Shown: positions 1-5,328 of the stretch, one piece after another
Layout of the letters: the number at the start of each line of letters is the position of its first letter
How positions within the stretch are numbered: the stretch's first letter is position 1
DNA from: Actinomycetota bacterium
Lineage (GTDB): Bacteria; Actinomycetota; Actinomycetes; S36-B12
Direction: 5' to 3'
Assembly: GCA_009726075.1 (NCBI GenBank)
Contig: WLND01000150.1
Coordinates: forward strand, 1-5,328
Length of the DNA stretch: 5,328 bases
Notes under the pieces: model-generated
Told to the model about the DNA's origin: nothing
Databases searched by the model: none
Seen by the model: the letters and a program-made list of their open reading frames with translations, nothing else
Program-made: the position numbers and the translations under genes

Positions 1-368
1 CATCGGCCTTCAATCCCGAGGTTGCCCGCCTCTCGGGGGTCCGGGTGAGCCGCGTGCTTGCCTTCGGCTGGGGCCTTGCCGGCGTGGTCGGCGCCTGCGC
101 GGGCGTCCTCGTTGCGCCGAGCTCGACCGTGTCACCGACGACCTTCGACATCCTGCTCGTCTTTGCCTTCACGGCGGCCGTCATCGGCGGCCTCGACAGC
201 CTGGTCGGGGCCGTGGCACTCGGCGTGTTCGCCGGCCTGGTGGTTTCGCTTGTCTCCGGCTTGAGCGACTCGGGCAACGCTCCCGTGGTCGCCCTGGTGC
301 TGCTTGCACTCTCGTTGATCCTCAAGCCCGACGGAGTGTTCGGGCACCACAAGGCAAGGGCGGTCTAG
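1..368 (+). CDS. livH: LivH-type branched-chain amino acid ABC transporter permease, C-terminal part (5' truncated by window)
   Basis: The reading frame is open from base 3 to the TAG at 366-368, giving the last 121 residues of a membrane protein whose start lies upstream of the window. It begins with the segment NPEVARLSGVRVSRV, which fits the cytoplasmic EAA-type loop that docks on the ATPase in LivH permeases. Hydrophobic segments follow: AFGWGLAGVVGACAGVLVAP, then a stretch around LLVFAFTAAVIGGLDSLVGA, and a last helix (VVALVLLALSLIL) before the tail KPDGVFG, which matches the usual R/KPxGLFG end of the family. In the family, LivH pairs with LivM to form the translocation pore of a HAAT importer. 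A GTG at 45 would be an internal codon, not a start, because the conserved sequence continues upstream of it. The stop lies 4 bases before the livM start, so the two are almost certainly co-transcribed. Family assignment is secure; substrate is unknown. Confidence 0.9.
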   Translation, partial: SAFNPEVARLSGVRVSRVLAFGWGLAGVVGACAGVLVAPSSTVSPTTFDILLVFAFTAAVIGGLDSLVGAVALGVFAGLVVSLVSGLSDSGNAPVVALVLLALSLILKPDGVFGHHKARAV

Positions 369-372
369 CGAC

Positions 373-1686
373 ATGGCGAACCTGCTCCGACTCCCCGGCT
401 CCCGCCTCGTCACCCACGCTCTGTTCATCTTCGTCATCTGGCTTGCCGTGATGCGCCTGAACAATGCCGTCGACCCGCTCTTCAACTACTACATCTCACT
501 CGTGGCCATGTTCGCCACGGCCATGTTCGGCATGGTGATCCTCGTCGGCCTCTCCGGCCAGGTGTCGCTGGGAAACGGCGCGCTCATGGCCGTTGGTGGC
601 TACGTGTTCGCCGTGACGTCCTTGAACTGGCAGACGGTCCCGATCCTGGGCCTGCCCTGGAACGGGCTTTGGTCGATGGGTTTTGCCGCGGTTGGCGGCA
701 TCGTGGTCGGCCTGCTCGTCGGCGGGATCGCGGCTCGGCTGCGCGGCCCGTACCTCGCGGGCCTGACCCTGGGGCTAGCGGTGGGCGTGCCAGCTATCGC
801 GAACCGCTTTCCGGAGCTGCTCGGCGGCGAGAGCGGGCTCATGATCACGGTGCCGTATCCCGATGGGGGCTATGCAGCGCCAACCGAGTCGTTCGTCGAC
901 GCTCCGATCGACACCGGCGCGGCCGACGCACTTTCGGCGGTTCCGTCGCCTGAGGCGTCTGTCGCCCCGGAGGACATGCTGACGATGGACAACTTCCCGT
1001 CGGCGGACGCCTCAGTTGCTCCCGAGGACATGCTGACGATGGACAACTTCCCGTCGGCGGACGCGAGTGTCATGCCATCGGCCGACTCAGTGGCGTCCAC
1101 CGTCGATGCGACCGACGTCGCAGGCCTCGGGAGCATGCTTGACGACACCTTCATCATCGAACGCTGGCAGGCGGGCCTTGCCATCACCGTCGCCTGCCTC
1201 GTGGCCTTCATCGCCCTCAACCTCGTGCGCGGCAGGCAGGGACGCGTGTGGCGGGCCGTGCGCGACGACTCGGTGGCTGCGGCCGTGGCCGGGATCTCGC
1301 CCGCGAAGGCCAAGATCTCCGCCTTCGCCGTGAGCAGCCTGTTCGCGGCGCTGGCCGGAGCCGTGTTCGCGCAGATCCTCGAATACGTCGGGCCCGGGGC
1401 GTTCGGCCTTGGTCTATCACTATCGCTTCTCGTCGGCGTGGTCCTCGGCGGACGGTCCTCGCTCCTGGGCGCCATCATCGGCGGCCTGCTCCTTGTCTGG
1501 CTGCCGGAGTTCGTCCTCAGCCTGTCTGAACGCGGCGGCTGGGACGACCAGATCACCAACAATGCGCCGAACCTGATCTACGGGCTTCTCGTGGTCCTGG
1601 TCGTGCTGCTCGCGCCAGGCGGCATCGTCGGCAGCCTGCAAAAGGGCTTTGCCCGTCTCACTCGACGGGCTCCCAAGGCAGTTTGA
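373..1686 (+). CDS. livM: LivM-type ABC transporter permease with an acidic, repeat-containing extracytoplasmic loop
   Basis: This 437-residue protein is the second membrane subunit of a HAAT (branched-chain amino acid type) importer. Family features are the early segment GLSGQVSLGNGALMAVGGY (about 59-77), RLRGPYLAGLTLG (about 122-134), LLGGESGL (149-156), and the cytoplasmic ATPase-docking loop GRQGRVWRAVRDDSVAAAVAG (about 287-307). Hydrophobic helices follow, with VVLGGRSSLLGAIIGG (about 356-371) and the closing LLAPGGIVG (412-420). Residues 161-262 are unusual: Pro/Ala/Ser/Asp-rich, 19 acidic and no Lys or Arg, with an 18-residue tandem repeat at 196-231. Ordinary LivM proteins have a short loop here and are typically about 300-360 residues long (general family knowledge). 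The helix at about 265-285 leads into the cytoplasmic docking loop, which places the insertion outside the cell. The ATG lies 4 bases after the livH stop, with a modest AAGGG purine run at 356-360. The frame is uninterrupted across the insertion, so a sequencing frameshift is unlikely. Confidence 0.92.
   Translation: MANLLRLPGSRLVTHALFIFVIWLAVMRLNNAVDPLFNYYISLVAMFATAMFGMVILVGLSGQVSLGNGALMAVGGYVFAVTSLNWQTVPILGLPWNGLWSMGFAAVGGIVVGLLVGGIAARLRGPYLAGLTLGLAVGVPAIANRFPELLGGESGLMITVPYPDGGYAAPTESFVDAPIDTGAADALSAVPSPEASVAPEDMLTMDNFPSADASVAPEDMLTMDNFPSADASVMPSADSVASTVDATDVAGLGSMLDDTFIIERWQAGLAITVACLVAFIALNLVRGRQGRVWRAVRDDSVAAAVAGISPAKAKISAFAVSSLFAALAGAVFAQILEYVGPGAFGLGLSLSLLVGVVLGGRSSLLGAIIGGLLLVWLPEFVLSLSERGGWDDQITNNAPNLIYGLLVVLVVLLAPGGIVGSLQKGFARLTRRAPKAV
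958..1065 (+). repeat. 54-bp in-frame tandem repeat, two full copies, inside livM
   Basis: Copy 1 is 958-1011 and copy 2 is 1012-1065; each encodes the 18 residues SVAPEDMLTMDNFPSADA. The copies share an identical 41-base core (970-1010 and 1024-1064). They differ at five bases, all in third codon positions and all synonymous, grouped around the copy junction: the first four codons and the last codon of the unit. A degenerate third start follows (SVMPSADSVA from 1066), and PSPEA just upstream resembles the end of a unit. The repeat lies in the acidic extracytoplasmic loop of the permease. Confidence 0.95.
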
Positions 1687-1695
1687 GGAATCCCG

Positions 1696-1724
1696 TTGCA
1701 CGCCCTCTGCCGGGGGGCTAGCCT
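1696..1724 (+). promoter_or_regulatory. Possible sigma70-type promoter for the binding protein-hydrolase unit
   Basis: A TTGCAC hexamer (1696-1701) and a TAGCCT hexamer (1719-1724, fitting the actinobacterial TAnnnT pattern) are separated by 17 bases. They lie just after the livM stop, about 130 bases upstream of the binding protein start. Transcription would begin near 1731, immediately before the palindrome at 1739-1754. Short matches like this are common by chance, and the upstream operon could also read through. Confidence 0.35.
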
Positions 1725-1738
1725 CGCGAGCACTGGAT

Positions 1739-1754
1739 GTTACCTGCAGGTAAC
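1739..1754. promoter_or_regulatory. Perfect 16-bp palindrome, candidate operator
   Basis: GTTACCTGCAGGTAAC is a perfect inverted repeat with no spacer, flanked by two direct copies of GGATGT (1735-1740, overlapping its left edge by two bases, and 1759-1764). It is less GC-rich than its surroundings and lies in a non-coding gap just downstream of the possible promoter at 1696-1724. A dimeric repressor bound there could block transcription. It lacks the spacer loop and U tract of a terminator. No regulator gene is in the window, so the factor is unknown. Confidence 0.5.
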
Positions 1755-1818
1755 CACCGGATGTACGAAGGCCGAAACTCAAGGGAACAAGGCTCCACGT
1801 CAAGCACTCCAGCGCACG

Positions 1819-1834
1819 CGCGCCGCCAGGCGCG
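1819..1834 (+). other. Small GC-rich hairpin in the leader upstream of the binding protein RBS
   Basis: The arms CGCGCC (1819-1824) and GGCGCG (1829-1834) pair perfectly around a GCCA loop, 8 bases before the Shine-Dalgarno sequence at 1843. A six-pair all-G/C stem should form in the mRNA and could affect translation or mRNA stability. No U tract follows, so it does not look like a terminator. In such GC-rich DNA, stems of this size also occur by chance. Confidence 0.3.
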
Positions 1835-1842
1835 AACTTCTT

Positions 1843-1849
1843 GGGAGGA
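1843..1849 (+). promoter_or_regulatory. Shine-Dalgarno sequence that fixes the binding protein start at GTG 1856
   Basis: GGGAGGA is a strong match to the 16S anti-Shine-Dalgarno. It sits 6 bases before the GTG at 1856, a normal spacing. The in-frame TTG at 1841 overlaps it and the in-frame ATG at 1850 directly abuts it, so neither is a credible start. Confidence 0.8.
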
Positions 1850-1855
1850 ATGTCC

Positions 1856-3142
1856 GTGAAAACAGCTCACACAACCCGGTTGGTAACCGCGGCTGTGGTC
1901 GCCGCACTGGCCCTGGCCACTGCCGCACCAGCAGGGGCAGTCGCCCCGTCCGTCGATCCGGGGGTATCCAAGAGCGAGATCGTCATTGGTACGACGACAC
2001 CGCTGACCGGACCCGCCTCGCCCGGCTACAAGTTCGTTGCCCCTGCCGCTCAGGCGTATTTCGACTACGTCAACGCTAACGGCGGCATCAATGGTCGCAA
2101 GATCAAGTACGTCGTCGCTGACGATGCATACAACCCGGCTCTGACCAAGAAGGTCACCAGCCAACTGATCCTGCGCGACAAGATCTTCGCGATGTTCGGT
2201 GCTCTCGGTACCCCGAGCCACTCGGCCGTCGTCGCCGACCTCAACCGCCGCGGCATCCCCGACGTCTTCGTCAACACCGGCTTCTCGGGCTTCGACAACG
2301 CGAGTCGCTACCCCACGACCTTCCCGTACTTCCCGTCGTACACGGTCGAGGCAAAGTCGATGGCGTTCTACATCAAGGGCGACGCCGCACTGAACGCCAA
2401 GACCAAGTGCCTGTTCTACCAGGACGGCGAGTTCGGCGATAACGCCATGGCGGGCTTCGCAGCCGCAGGCCTCACCTTCGCGACGAACACCTCGTACTCC
2501 TCCGGCCAGCAGGTCGCGCCGTTCACCGCACAGGTGAGCAAGATGAAGGCAGCCGGATGCGACCTCGTCGTCTTCTTCGGTGTCACCTCGGCCACCGCGC
2601 AGCTGCTCGGTACTGCAGCCAAGGTTGGCTTCAAGCCGACCTGGATGATCACCTCGGTCGGCTCCGATCCGTCGGTGCTCGCCGGCTCGCTCGGCGCAGC
2701 GACCAACGTGCTCCTCAACGGCATCTACTCGCCGAGCTTCATCGTGCCGATCCAGGACGAGGGCAACGCGTACGTCAGCCAGATGAAGGTCATCGCCACC
2801 AAGAGCGGCCTGCCCTGGAACTTCTACACGTACTACGGCATCAACACGGCGTACGTGTTCGCGCAGGCACTCAAGGCGGCTGGCCCTGACCTGACCCGGG
2901 CCGGGCTCATCAATGCGCTCCAGACCAAGGCGAACACCTTCCGTTCAGCCGCAGTCGTGCCGATGGTCATCAATGCGAAGAGCCATCAGGGCCTCACCGG
3001 GTACTGGATGGGCCAGTACAACGCAACCGGTCAGCTCGAGCGCAAGACGAGCTACATCATCACTGCGACGAGCTCGACGACCGGTGGAGCCAAGCAGAGC
3101 ACGTACACCGCCCCCGCCCCCACGTCCAAGCTGCTTCCGTAG
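1856..3142 (+). CDS. Secreted Liv-type (periplasmic-binding fold) ABC transporter substrate-binding protein
   Basis: From GTG 1856 the product is 428 residues. It has a Sec signal peptide: basic start (KTAHTTR), hydrophobic core (about 9-24) and an Ala-rich end with likely cleavage after AGA or AVA (about 28-30). The mature part opens with the family strand EIVIGTTTPLTGPASPGYK (41-59), then NANGGINGRKIKYVVADDAYNPA (73-95), FAMFGALGTPS (111-121) and RRGIPDVFVNTG (131-142). This is the pattern of Peripla_BP_6 proteins, which deliver amino acids, amides or aromatic and other acids to LivHM-type importers. The second lobe includes TKCLFYQDGEFGD (183-195) and AAGCDLVVFFG (232-242). The only cysteines are at about 185 and 235; there is no lipobox cysteine, although Gram-positive binding proteins are usually lipoproteins. 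The C-terminus is a Ser/Thr/Pro/Ala-rich tail (about 404-428). It lies downstream of livHM and 24 bases before the hydrolase gene, with which it probably forms a transcript. The family is clear; the ligand cannot be read from sequence alone. Confidence 0.92.
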   Translation: MKTAHTTRLVTAAVVAALALATAAPAGAVAPSVDPGVSKSEIVIGTTTPLTGPASPGYKFVAPAAQAYFDYVNANGGINGRKIKYVVADDAYNPALTKKVTSQLILRDKIFAMFGALGTPSHSAVVADLNRRGIPDVFVNTGFSGFDNASRYPTTFPYFPSYTVEAKSMAFYIKGDAALNAKTKCLFYQDGEFGDNAMAGFAAAGLTFATNTSYSSGQQVAPFTAQVSKMKAAGCDLVVFFGVTSATAQLLGTAAKVGFKPTWMITSVGSDPSVLAGSLGAATNVLLNGIYSPSFIVPIQDEGNAYVSQMKVIATKSGLPWNFYTYYGINTAYVFAQALKAAGPDLTRAGLINALQTKANTFRSAAVVPMVINAKSHQGLTGYWMGQYNATGQLERKTSYIITATSSTTGGAKQSTYTAPAPTSKLLP

Positions 3143-3166
3143 CCAGAAACTGGAGATAAGGACACC

Positions 3167-4885
3167 ATGAAGACAATGACCGTTCGCCGCCTCGTCGCGG
3201 CAATCGCATCGACGGGGCTGCTCATCGCAGCAGCCCCGGCGATCGCACCGGCCGCAAATGCTGCCGATGCCTGCGCGCTCGGCGCAACCTGTGAAGGCAG
3301 CCTCACCGGCAAGCTCGGTGCGACCACCTTCAAGATCCAGATGCCCACGAAGTTCAATGGCACCGTGCTCGTGTACTCCCACGGGTACCGGGTCGGAACC
3401 CCGGTTCCGGCCGCGTTGGCCGTGCCCCTGGGCCTCAATGACCCGACCGGCTACGTCGCGACGAAGGTCCCGGCGTTCGCCGCGGCGTTCGGCACCGATG
3501 TCGCCTACATCGGGGCACCGTTCGCCGATATTGCGCCATCCACCACGGTTCGCGACAACCTGCTTGCGCAGGGCTACGCCCTCTCAGGCGTCGGCTACGC
3601 GAAGCAGGGCTGGGCGACCGCAGAGGGTGTCGAGGCCAATGAGCTCCTCATGGGCTACATCCGAAATGGCGGCATCTCCGGGGTCAAGAAGACCATGACC
3701 TGGGGTACCTCACTCGGCGGGCTCATTGCCGCGACCGTGGCCGAGCGCAACCCGAAGACCGTTGCCGGAGTCCTCGCGGACTGCGCACCGCTCATGGGTC
3801 CCGAGCAGGCGTTCTCGTCCGCAATGACGGTGCTCTACACGTGGAAGAGCACGATTGCACCGACGCTGCGGGTCGCGAACTACGAGAGCTACACGCAGGC
3901 CCTCACCGACCTCGGCACCGTGTTCACCGTCCTCGGCGGATACCCGGCGAAGACGGGGGTCAACTCGGCCCTCGGATTCCCGATCGCCCAGGCGAACATG
4001 CTCGGTGCCCTCATGGCGGGCCTCCCGACCAAGTCGACCGTCTATGACGGCCAGACCGTCAATCCGGCCTACGCCACCCTCGGCACCCTTGCCGCGGTTT
4101 CGGCCGGATACTCGCCTGCGTCCGCAGGTGCCAACACTGCAGCAGGAATGCTTCAGAACGTCGGTGCCGCGGCAGCACTCGGCATCCTCGGGCGCTACGA
4201 GCTCGAGCAGCGGGTTCGCGCGATCAGCGGCATGGCCGCCACCGATTCGGCGAACTTCAACGACAACGTGAACGTCCAGTACTCAGACCTGCTCTCACAG
4301 GAGCAGCGTGGAGAGTTCGGCGACACGCTGAACGCCGGCGCCGTCAACATCAACGGGATGCTGGCAGCGATGGACGCCTCGAAGGGCAGCACGACGCTGC
4401 GCTTCCCGGCCAACCCGGTGGCCGTGAAGGTTGTTCAGGCCCTGCCGTCGGCGAAGGGCATGTACACCAGCCCGACGGTCCTGCTCACCACGAGCTACGA
4501 CCCGATCGTGAACCCGGCCAACAGCTTCGACTACTACGCGAAGCTCATGGCCAGTGCGAAGAAGGCCGGCTCGATGGCCAAGGTGGCGCAGTACTACACG
4601 ATGCCGCCAGAGGATGGCTACACGAAGTTCGCGGACGGCGGCAAGTCGCCTGATGCAGCGGCATCGGCTGCGGCCGATATCTCCGGCGTCGGCCACTGCG
4701 CGTTCTCCCTCGATAACTGGGGCGCAGTGACGAAGTCGGTCTCAACGCTGAACGCACTCACCAATGCCACGACCCCCAAGGCGATCAAGGCCGCGAAGGC
4801 AATCGGCTTTGGCGGCCCGGCCGTCAATGGCGATGGCTTCTACGTCCCGGAGCCGCTCAAGGTTCCCGGAGTCACCACCTCGTAA
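3167..4885 (+). CDS. Secreted alpha/beta hydrolase with a large cap region, probable esterase or amidase
   Basis: This 572-residue protein starts with a signal peptide (MKTMTVRRLV, then a hydrophobic core to about residue 28, likely cut after ANA near 33). Alpha/beta hydrolase landmarks are a strand ending in VLVYSHGYR (67-75; His-Gly is a typical oxyanion motif), the nucleophile elbow GTSLGG (180-185, Ser182), TTSYDPIVNP (441-450, candidate acid Asp445) and GVGHCAF (507-513, candidate His510). About 260 residues separate Ser182 from Asp445, much more than in a minimal fold, so a large cap or lid is inserted, roughly residues 212-430. Cysteines are at 36, 42, 206 and 511; 36/42 could form a small loop, and 206/511 could link the nucleophile region to the catalytic His. 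The His-Cys pair recalls tannase/feruloyl esterases, but their Cys-Ser nucleophile is Thr-Ser here. AAGGA at 3158-3162 precedes ATG 3167; ATG 3176 is a less likely start. Secreted hydrolase activity is well supported; the substrate is unknown. Confidence 0.85.
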   Translation: MKTMTVRRLVAAIASTGLLIAAAPAIAPAANAADACALGATCEGSLTGKLGATTFKIQMPTKFNGTVLVYSHGYRVGTPVPAALAVPLGLNDPTGYVATKVPAFAAAFGTDVAYIGAPFADIAPSTTVRDNLLAQGYALSGVGYAKQGWATAEGVEANELLMGYIRNGGISGVKKTMTWGTSLGGLIAATVAERNPKTVAGVLADCAPLMGPEQAFSSAMTVLYTWKSTIAPTLRVANYESYTQALTDLGTVFTVLGGYPAKTGVNSALGFPIAQANMLGALMAGLPTKSTVYDGQTVNPAYATLGTLAAVSAGYSPASAGANTAAGMLQNVGAAAALGILGRYELEQRVRAISGMAATDSANFNDNVNVQYSDLLSQEQRGEFGDTLNAGAVNINGMLAAMDASKGSTTLRFPANPVAVKVVQALPSAKGMYTSPTVLLTTSYDPIVNPANSFDYYAKLMASAKKAGSMAKVAQYYTMPPEDGYTKFADGGKSPDAAASAAADISGVGHCAFSLDNWGAVTKSVSTLNALTNATTPKAIKAAKAIGFGGPAVNGDGFYVPEPLKVPGVTTS

Positions 4886-4900
4886 CACAACCACTCGAAT

Positions 4901-4933
4901 CGAGGGGCCGGTGGAGTTTCCACCGGCCCCTCG
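4901..4933 (+). terminator. Strong hairpin, probable terminator of the binding protein-hydrolase transcript
   Basis: The arms 4901-4915 and 4919-4933 are perfectly complementary over 15 bp, around a three-base GTT loop (or 14 bp with a five-base loop). The stem is rich in G/C and begins 15 bases after the hydrolase stop codon. The bases that follow (CCGTGTCC) are not T-rich; such tail-less hairpin terminators are commonly described in high-GC actinobacteria. Because the stem is symmetrical it could act on either strand, but no convergent gene is present. Confidence 0.85.
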
Positions 4934-5023
4934 CCGTGTCCGGAGACGGCGCGATGTGCTCGGGATTTTCGCAGCCAGCCCGAATACCGGGTCAGCGATT
5001 TTTCGGTCGGTTGCCTCTTGTGT

Positions 5024-5035
5024 TTAGATGAAGTC
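5024..5035 (+). promoter_or_regulatory. Possible extended -10 element for a leaderless transcript of the downstream gene
   Basis: TTAGAT (5024-5029) is preceded by TG plus one base (5021-5023), the extended -10 arrangement. The A of the ATG at 5036 is six bases beyond it, where transcription would start. No Shine-Dalgarno-like purine run lies before that ATG. The region 17 bases upstream of the -10 (TTTCGG at 5001-5006) is a poor -35. The case rests on spacing and on the lack of a ribosome binding site. Confidence 0.35.
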
Positions 5036-5328
5036 ATGCCCCCACTACGTAGGTCATTACTCATAGCCATGTCCGCAGCCCTTGCTGTCTCGGTGGTCTC
5101 TGCACCGGCCGCAATGGCCCGTCCCTCCGCAGAGCCGGCCGCCGGAATCGACAAGGGTTCCGTCGTTCCCGCTTCGCTCTTCGGCATGCACGTCTACAAC
5201 GCCGAGGTCGGCAGCTGGCCGACCATCCCGGTCGGCGCATTCCGCCTCTGGGATACCCGCACCACCTGGTCAACCATCGAGCCGGTCAAGGGCCAGTTCA
5301 ACTGGAGCACCCTCGACACCGCAGTCGC
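5036..5328 (+). CDS. Exported protein, N-terminal part of a probable TIM-barrel glycoside hydrolase (3' truncated by window)
   Basis: An open frame runs from ATG 5036 to the end of the window without a stop, giving 97 residues plus two bases. The start MPPLRRSLLIAMSAALAVSV, followed by an Ala-rich stretch ending APAAMA, is a clear signal peptide, with likely cleavage after about residue 28. The mature part reads SLFGMHVYN (47-55), then VGAFRLWDTRTTWSTIEP (66-83) and VKGQFNWSTLDTAV (84-97). The pattern of an R-x-W-D strand, a Trp, an I/L-E-P, then K-G-x-F-x-W-x-x-L-D is what I recognise from the first barrel strands of clan GH-A enzymes, especially GH39-like or GH5-like proteins. The catalytic glutamates would lie beyond the window, so the family and activity cannot be fixed. 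An ATG at 5028 is out of frame and stops quickly; the in-frame ATG at 5069 would remove the basic signal-peptide start. It follows a terminator, so it is a separate unit. Confidence 0.75.
   Translation, partial: MPPLRRSLLIAMSAALAVSVVSAPAAMARPSAEPAAGIDKGSVVPASLFGMHVYNAEVGSWPTIPVGAFRLWDTRTTWSTIEPVKGQFNWSTLDTAV

Noticed and set aside
45..368. GTG at 45 as the start of a separate 107-residue protein
   Set aside because: Conserved LivH sequence (NPEVARLSG) continues upstream in the same frame to the window edge, so this is the tail of a longer gene.
870..1562. A 230-codon open frame on the minus strand overlapping livM
   Set aside because: It is an antisense shadow of a high-GC gene. It has no ribosome binding site or recognisable domain, and its apparent repeat is only the livM repeat read backwards.
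1696..2079. A 127-codon plus-strand frame covering the livM-binding protein gap and overlapping the binding protein start
   Set aside because: It overlaps the clearly real binding protein gene in another frame, has no Shine-Dalgarno sequence, and its translation is Arg-rich with no family features.
1718..2221. A 167-codon minus-strand frame over the same gap
   Set aside because: It lies mostly antisense to the binding protein gene and resembles no family; its length fits chance in high-GC DNA.
3394..3409. CGGAACC-CC-GGTTCCG inverted repeat
   Set aside because: It lies inside the hydrolase coding sequence with no promoter context. Such GC-rich inverted repeats are expected by chance and by codon bias.
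5028..5066. ATG at 5028 as the start of the last gene
   Set aside because: Its frame hits a TAG after 12 codons, while the frame from ATG 5036 gives a signal peptide and stays open to the window edge.
4840..5187. A 115-codon minus-strand frame spanning the end of the hydrolase gene, the terminator and the start of the last gene
   Set aside because: It reads through the strong hairpin and overlaps two well-supported genes in antisense, with no ribosome binding site or recognisable domain.

Overview
The window is high-GC DNA with strong G/C preference at third codon positions, Ala/Val/Gly-rich proteins, GTG starts and Sec-type signal peptides. This suggests an actinobacterium (high-GC Gram-positive). 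No marker gene allows a narrower placement. All genes are on the + strand, coding is dense, and there is no RNA gene, CRISPR array or insertion sequence.

Layout. Bases 1-368 are the 3' end of a LivH-type ABC permease. A complete LivM-type permease (373-1686) follows after 4 bases. A 169-base gap (1687-1855) holds a possible promoter, a perfect 16-bp palindrome and a small GC-rich hairpin. Next is a secreted Liv-type periplasmic-binding-fold protein (GTG start at 1856, end 3142), then after 24 bases a secreted alpha/beta hydrolase with a large cap region (3167-4885). A 15-bp-stem hairpin at 4901-4933 ends that unit. The last gene starts at 5036 and runs off the window; it encodes an exported protein that looks like the start of a TIM-barrel glycoside hydrolase. 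It is open at its 3' end and so is easily missed.

How the genes may work together. The two permeases form the membrane channel of a branched-chain-amino-acid-type (HAAT) importer, and the binding protein would supply its substrate. Members of this family also import aromatic and other carboxylic acids. The co-transcribed secreted hydrolase could therefore release the substrate outside the cell, but this is inference. The ATPase genes are not in the window and would probably lie upstream.

Most unusual features: (1) LivM carries a roughly 100-residue extracytoplasmic loop with 19 acidic and no basic residues, containing an 18-residue tandem repeat whose DNA copies differ only at synonymous third positions. 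(2) The binding protein has a cleavable signal peptide but no lipobox cysteine, unusual for a Gram-positive importer. (3) The hydrolase has a His-Cys pair at its putative catalytic histidine, reminiscent of the tannase/feruloyl esterase arrangement. (4) The last gene may be translated from a leaderless mRNA.
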